A stretch of DNA of 64,000 nucleotides from Christensenella sp. UBA1242 (GTDB taxonomy: Bacteria; Bacillota; Clostridia; Christensenellales; UBA1242), in contig DBWI01000014.1 of the NCBI GenBank assembly GCA_002308915.1, positions 18,786 through 82,785 of the forward strand, written 5' to 3'. A program made the position numbers and the translations under genes. Shown piece after piece: positions 60,307 through 64,000 of this stretch. The notes below the pieces were generated by a model. The model had not been told where the DNA came from. It did not search any database and saw only the letters and a program-made list of their open reading frames with translations. The first letter of the stretch is position 1; each line of letters begins with the position of its first letter.

Positions 60307-62940
60307 GTGAAAAGTTTTGACAATATAGAATTTAAAGGAAAATTTAGAAATTATCAGCAAAGAGTTTTGGACAATGCTGATAAATATCTTTTGAATAAAA
60401 AAATAAATATTGTTGCAGCACCAGGCAGTGGAAAAACAATCTTGGGATTAGAGTTAATCAACAGATTAAAATCAAGTGCCATTATTTTTTCACCAACAAC
60501 AACAATCAAATATCAATGGGGAGATAGGTTTGAAAAATGGTATTTGCCAGATAGTGAAAATGTACAAGATTATGTGTCGTATGATTTACACAAAGTTAAG
60601 TTAATAAATTCAGTTACTTATCAAGCATTACATTCTGCAATAAACAAATTACAAGTTGAAGATGATGAAGAAATAACAGACTATTCTGATATAGATATTT
60701 TCGCTTTAATGAAAAAGAATAATGTAAAAACGATATGTTTGGATGAAGCACATCACCTTCAAAATGAATGGCAGAAAGCACTTGAAACATTTATATCAAC
60801 TTTGGGTAAAGATGTGCAAATAATTGCATTAACAGCAACTCCACCTTATGATGCAACAAAGCAAGAATGGGATAGATATGAGAAAATTTGTGGAGAGATT
60901 GATGAAGAAATATTGGTTCCCGAACTTGTTAAAGAAGGGACACTTTGTCCACATCAAGATTTTGTTTATTTAAATTATCCAGACGAAAGTGAAAGGCAAC
61001 TTTTTGTTGATTACAAGCAAAATGTTGACAATGCGATTCAAGAAATACAAAAATTAGATTTTTATAGCGACATATATAATAGAATTGAGAGCTTATATAA
61101 CACAGACAATTCTTTGCTATATGAATATCAAAGTGGATTTTTGGCAGTACTTAAAATTTTGCAAAATACAATTGAAGAAATTAATCCAAAAATAATCAGG
61201 GCAGTATCATCTGGCAAAATTCTAGAACAATGCACATTGACAGATTATGAAAATGCGTATGCTTTTTTGATAGATAACCAAGAATTTTTGCAAGAGTCAG
61301 AGAGAGAACAAATAAAAAGTATTCTAAAAAAATACTCACTATTTGAAAAAGGTAAAATTGTTTTGTCGTTAAAAGAAAATTTAAAAAGAAAATTGGTTAG
61401 TTCTGTTGGGAAGTTAAAAAGTATTGCTCAAATTGCAAAAAGTGAAAATCAAAATCTTGGCAAAGACCTTAGAATGTTGGTTTTGACAGATTACATAAAA
61501 AAAGAGACAATAAAAGATGTTTTTGGTGACAAGCCACCAACTAATATTAGTATTGTTTCAATTTTTGAAAGTATAGTAAAACAAAATCCAAATCTCAGTG
61601 TTGGTGCAATTTCTGGAAATTTGGTAATTCTTCCAATTGAGTGTAAAAACTATTTTGGCAACCAAAAATTTGAAATTGAAAAAATAAAAAACACGAATTT
61701 TGCTGAATTTAAATTTTCTGGATTAAAGAATATCGATAAAGTTAATATTGTTGCAAAACTTTTTGAACAAGGCAAAATAAATGTACTTATTGGGACAAAA
61801 TCTCTTCTTGGTGAAGGTTGGGATTCTCCATGCATTAATTCACTTGTTTTGGCAAGTTTTGTTGGTAGTTTTATGCTGTCTAACCAAATGCGTGGTAGGG
61901 CAATAAGAATAGACTCAAAAAACCCAAACAAAGTTTCAAACATTTGGCACCTTGTTACACTTGAGCCAGAGTATCTTTTTAAAACTCAAAATTTATCTCA
62001 AGAAAATATTCAAGTTGACTCATATGACTTAAGTACACTCAAGCGTAGATTTAATTGTTTTGTTGGTCCAAACTACAAAACTTGGCAAATTGAAAGTGGA
62101 ATAGATAGAATTGAATACCTAAAAGGGCCATTTACAAAACAAAGTGTTGAATATGCGAATCAAAAAACATTGGAACAAGCAAAACAGAGAAGTGTAGACA
62201 AAGAGATTTGGGATTACGAACTCAAAACTGGATACAATGTTGTTAGAACAAATAGTATTCCAAAAGAAAAAGTCATTAAGCCATTTGTTTATCAAAATGC
62301 ATCGCTGTTTTTATCTGCGGCACTTGTTCAATTTGTGTTTATTGCTGTACTTATTGCTGCATTTTTGAATTTTAATAATATGCAAGAGGGTACAGGGTAT
62401 TTGCTTATATTTTTGTCATCATTTTTAACAATAATATTTGCCTTTATTGCTACAAGACAAGGGATAATTTTAATTGTGCGAAAAAGTCCTAAAAACAACA
62501 TGAAACATCTTGCAAGTGCACTTCTTAAAACGTTAAAAGAATGTGAAAAAATCAGCTACAAAGCAACACTTAAAGTGGAAAGCGAAGATGAAAAAATTAG
62601 TATTTATTTAACAAAAGCAACAACCAAAGAACAAAACTTATTTAACGAAGCAATAAAAGAGATGTTGTCACCAATTGAGAATCCAAGATATTTAATAATT
62701 TTCAAAAATGACAAAAAACTTAACTATTCGCAATCTTATGCTTGCCCAAGCATTTTGGGACAAAACAAAAATATAATTGAAGTTTTCAGCGACAATCTTG
62801 AAGGTCGAATTGGAGATTTTAAGATTGTTTATACAAGAAATGAAAAAGGTAAAAAATATGTTGAAAAATGCAAAGAAAAATCATTTATCAACAAAAATGA
62901 CAAAATAATAAATAATAAAACAAGAGTTATTCATAACTAA
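60307..62940 (+). CDS. Superfamily 2 helicase with C-terminal membrane anchor
   Basis: 877 residues, GTG start (TGGAG upstream). Walker A APGSGKT (38-44), DEAH box (D146-H149), TATPP motif III, and in the second RecA domain TKSLLGEGWDSP and SNQMRGRAIR (motif VI), so it is an active-looking DEAD/DEAH-type ATPase. After it, residues ~667-688 and ~697-717 form two transmembrane helices and the last ~150 residues are a separate domain. A membrane-tethered SF2 helicase is unusual. It shares the operon with GNAT and phosphatase genes. Its biological role is unknown; defence or RNA-processing roles are possible. Confidence 0.75.
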   Translation: MKSFDNIEFKGKFRNYQQRVLDNADKYLLNKKINIVAAPGSGKTILGLELINRLKSSAIIFSPTTTIKYQWGDRFEKWYLPDSENVQDYVSYDLHKVKLINSVTYQALHSAINKLQVEDDEEITDYSDIDIFALMKKNNVKTICLDEAHHLQNEWQKALETFISTLGKDVQIIALTATPPYDATKQEWDRYEKICGEIDEEILVPELVKEGTLCPHQDFVYLNYPDESERQLFVDYKQNVDNAIQEIQKLDFYSDIYNRIESLYNTDNSLLYEYQSGFLAVLKILQNTIEEINPKIIRAVSSGKILEQCTLTDYENAYAFLIDNQEFLQESEREQIKSILKKYSLFEKGKIVLSLKENLKRKLVSSVGKLKSIAQIAKSENQNLGKDLRMLVLTDYIKKETIKDVFGDKPPTNISIVSIFESIVKQNPNLSVGAISGNLVILPIECKNYFGNQKFEIEKIKNTNFAEFKFSGLKNIDKVNIVAKLFEQGKINVLIGTKSLLGEGWDSPCINSLVLASFVGSFMLSNQMRGRAIRIDSKNPNKVSNIWHLVTLEPEYLFKTQNLSQENIQVDSYDLSTLKRRFNCFVGPNYKTWQIESGIDRIEYLKGPFTKQSVEYANQKTLEQAKQRSVDKEIWDYELKTGYNVVRTNSIPKEKVIKPFVYQNASLFLSAALVQFVFIAVLIAAFLNFNNMQEGTGYLLIFLSSFLTIIFAFIATRQGIILIVRKSPKNNMKHLASALLKTLKECEKISYKATLKVESEDEKISIYLTKATTKEQNLFNEAIKEMLSPIENPRYLIIFKNDKKLNYSQSYACPSILGQNKNIIEVFSDNLEGRIGDFKIVYTRNEKGKKYVEKCKEKSFINKNDKIINNKTRVIHN

Positions 62941-62954
62941 AGAGGAAAAATATA

Positions 62955-63497
62955 ATGAATTTATACATAATGCGACATGGTACAACAATTTGGAATGAAC
63001 AGGGTATAAGTCAGGGCAGGTCAAATAATATGCTTAGTAAAGCAGGAATTGAACTTGTAAATACTCAGGCAGAGAGATGCAAAGACACGCAATTTGATAT
63101 CATTGTTTCTTCTCCACTAAAAAGAACATTGCAAACAGCAAATATAATGAACAAATACCACAATGTAAAAAAGTTTATTGATACAAGAATAATAGAAATT
63201 GATCAAGGTATTTTTACAGGTCAAAAAATTTCAAAACTTCCACCAGAAATGCTTGCGCAAAGGATTAGGCGAGCCCCAGAGTGTGGAATAGAGCAAAAAG
63301 AAGATATTTTTGAAAGAACAAAAAACTTTTTTGATAACATAAAAAAAGATTATCCATACGAAAATATTTTGGTTATTACACACAATTGGATTGCTTCAAT
63401 TTTGGAAATTTTGATACTAAACCAAAAGGAGTATTTTAACGATACAAAGTATTGGTCAAATTTTGAAAACGCCCAAATTAAAAAGTTTGAAATATAG
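62955..63497 (+). CDS. Histidine phosphatase-family protein (PGAM-like)
   Basis: The 180-residue protein opens LYIMRHGTTIWNEQGISQGR, the RHG catalytic motif of the histidine-phosphatase superfamily, with the second His in VITHNWIASI (~141). It likely dephosphorylates a small molecule. It ends the operon begun at 59840, 14 bases after the helicase stop, with AGAGG as RBS. The substrate cannot be told. Confidence 0.85.
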   Translation: MNLYIMRHGTTIWNEQGISQGRSNNMLSKAGIELVNTQAERCKDTQFDIIVSSPLKRTLQTANIMNKYHNVKKFIDTRIIEIDQGIFTGQKISKLPPEMLAQRIRRAPECGIEQKEDIFERTKNFFDNIKKDYPYENILVITHNWIASILEILILNQKEYFNDTKYWSNFENAQIKKFEI

Positions 63498-63578
63498 GAA
63501 TTTGGTACTTATTGTACGCTTTTATTTGTTTTTTGATAGATAAGTGAGTGCAATTTTATTAAAAACATGGTAAAAGGT

Positions 63579-63608
63579 TTGACTTAAAATTTAACGCAGA
63601 GATATAAT
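63579..63608 (+). promoter_or_regulatory. Promoter of the 63663 surface protein gene
   Basis: TTGACT (63579-63584), 18 bases, TATAAT (63603-63608). RBS GGGAGAG follows before ATG 63663. Confidence 0.75.
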
Positions 63609-63662
63609 TAAAGTAATAAATATTACTTTCTTGGAAAGAAAATATAATAGGGAGAGTGAACT

Positions 63663-64000
63663 ATGGCATACATAAACGAACAATTAAACAAGATAAACAA
63701 GGTAAAGAAACAAGAAGATAAGAACAAGAAAAGGAATAAGAAGATACTAGTAGGAGTATTAGCTTCAGTTTTCACATTAGCAGTGGGAGTTGGAGCATTT
63801 TTTCTTATCCGAAACGCATTAAACACAGTCAAGATAACTCAAGGTAGCAATGTTGTAGGAGAAGAAGGACTAACAATAGTAAGCCAAAGAGGAAATGAAA
63901 TAACATTAAAGGCAAAAGACCTTAATGGATATAGGTTCATAGGCTGGAATGTAGGAGAAGAAAAAGTATCAGACAAAAAAGAATATACATTCACAATAGA
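63663..64000 (+). CDS. Surface-type protein with repeat domain, N-terminal part (continues past window)
   Basis: The visible 112 residues begin MAYINEQLNKINKVKKQEDKN, then a membrane segment ILVGVLASVFTLAVGVGAFFL (~31-52) and an ectodomain starting NTVKITQ..., with GYRFIGWNVG...KKEYTFTI, the pattern of Listeria-Bacteroides (Flg_new / InlB-B) repeats. Codon use differs from the neighbours: Ile is mostly ATA and Lys often AAG, against ATT/AAA elsewhere, which suggests horizontal origin or a different mutational history. It is cut by the end of the window. Confidence 0.7.
   Translation, partial: MAYINEQLNKINKVKKQEDKNKKRNKKILVGVLASVFTLAVGVGAFFLIRNALNTVKITQGSNVVGEEGLTIVSQRGNEITLKAKDLNGYRFIGWNVGEEKVSDKKEYTFTI

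Noticed and set aside
1..64000. CRISPR array or insertion sequence
   Set aside because: No regularly spaced direct repeats and no transposase frame or terminal inverted repeats were seen.

Overview
The window is a low-GC, gene-dense chromosome segment of a Gram-positive-type bacterium. It has strong purine-rich ribosome binding sites, TTGACA/TATAAT promoters, T-rich intrinsic terminators, lipoproteins, CCA-encoding tRNA genes and TGA used as stop. The best fit is an uncultured Bacillota lineage (Clostridia-like or a relative). No marker here fixes the genus.

Layout. 1-2.2 kb: tail of a phosphohexomutase, a membrane protein and a double left-handed-beta-helix transferase. 2.2-6 kb (-): an operon of a membrane protein, a lipoprotein, a secreted metzincin protease and a catalytically dead YugP-type protease. 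6-8.7 kb: dnaA and dnaN. 8.8-16.4 kb: surface protein, transglutaminase-like protein, tRNA-Glu, MscS channel, lipoprotein, TlyA-like methyltransferase. 16.5-19.3 kb: tRNA-Ala, a nucleosidase pseudogene, a DUF2441-like protein, then a histidine leader peptide and attenuator in front of hisS, followed by tRNA-His. 19.3-24.5 kb: tsaD, prfB with its programmed frameshift, an SH3-like protein, tmk, an ArsR regulator and a CvpA-like protein. 24.6-29.7 kb: four perfect parS sites and four perfect DnaA boxes beside parB-parA-rsmG-mnmG, a good oriC/centromere candidate 17 kb from dnaA. 29.7-33 kb: a compact restriction-modification island (RHH regulator, fused nuclease-methyltransferase, specificity subunit). 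33-40.4 kb (-): an E2-like acyltransferase, mnmE, and five tandem HipA/PI4K-like kinase paralogs whose last member overlaps mnmE. 40.5-44.9 kb: two unknown proteins, M18 aminopeptidase and two intact YugP proteases. 45-48.4 kb: three tandem paralogs, each with its own near-identical promoter. 48.5-50.1 kb: tRNA-Leu(AAG) with a duplicated 3' end flanking a structured insert, trpS, tRNA-Trp. 50.2-54.8 kb (-): a phosphoesterase, a probable pseudo-phosphoesterase, a zinc-ribbon protein and glmS. 55-64 kb: an unknown protein, two lipoproteins, a P-type ATPase, a GNAT / membrane-anchored helicase / histidine phosphatase operon, and the start of a surface protein.

Themes. First, many genes have a clear promoter whose -10 box ends only 6-8 nt before the start codon and no ribosome binding site, which predicts leaderless mRNAs alongside ordinary SD-led ones. 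Second, tandem duplication is frequent, and in two operons a member looks catalytically dead. Third, translation genes are tied to tRNAs: hisS and trpS are each followed by their cognate tRNA gene, and hisS has ribosome-mediated attenuation where Bacillota usually use a T-box. The strongest candidates for something undescribed are the five-kinase array fused by overlap to mnmE, the hisS attenuator and the leaderless gene set.
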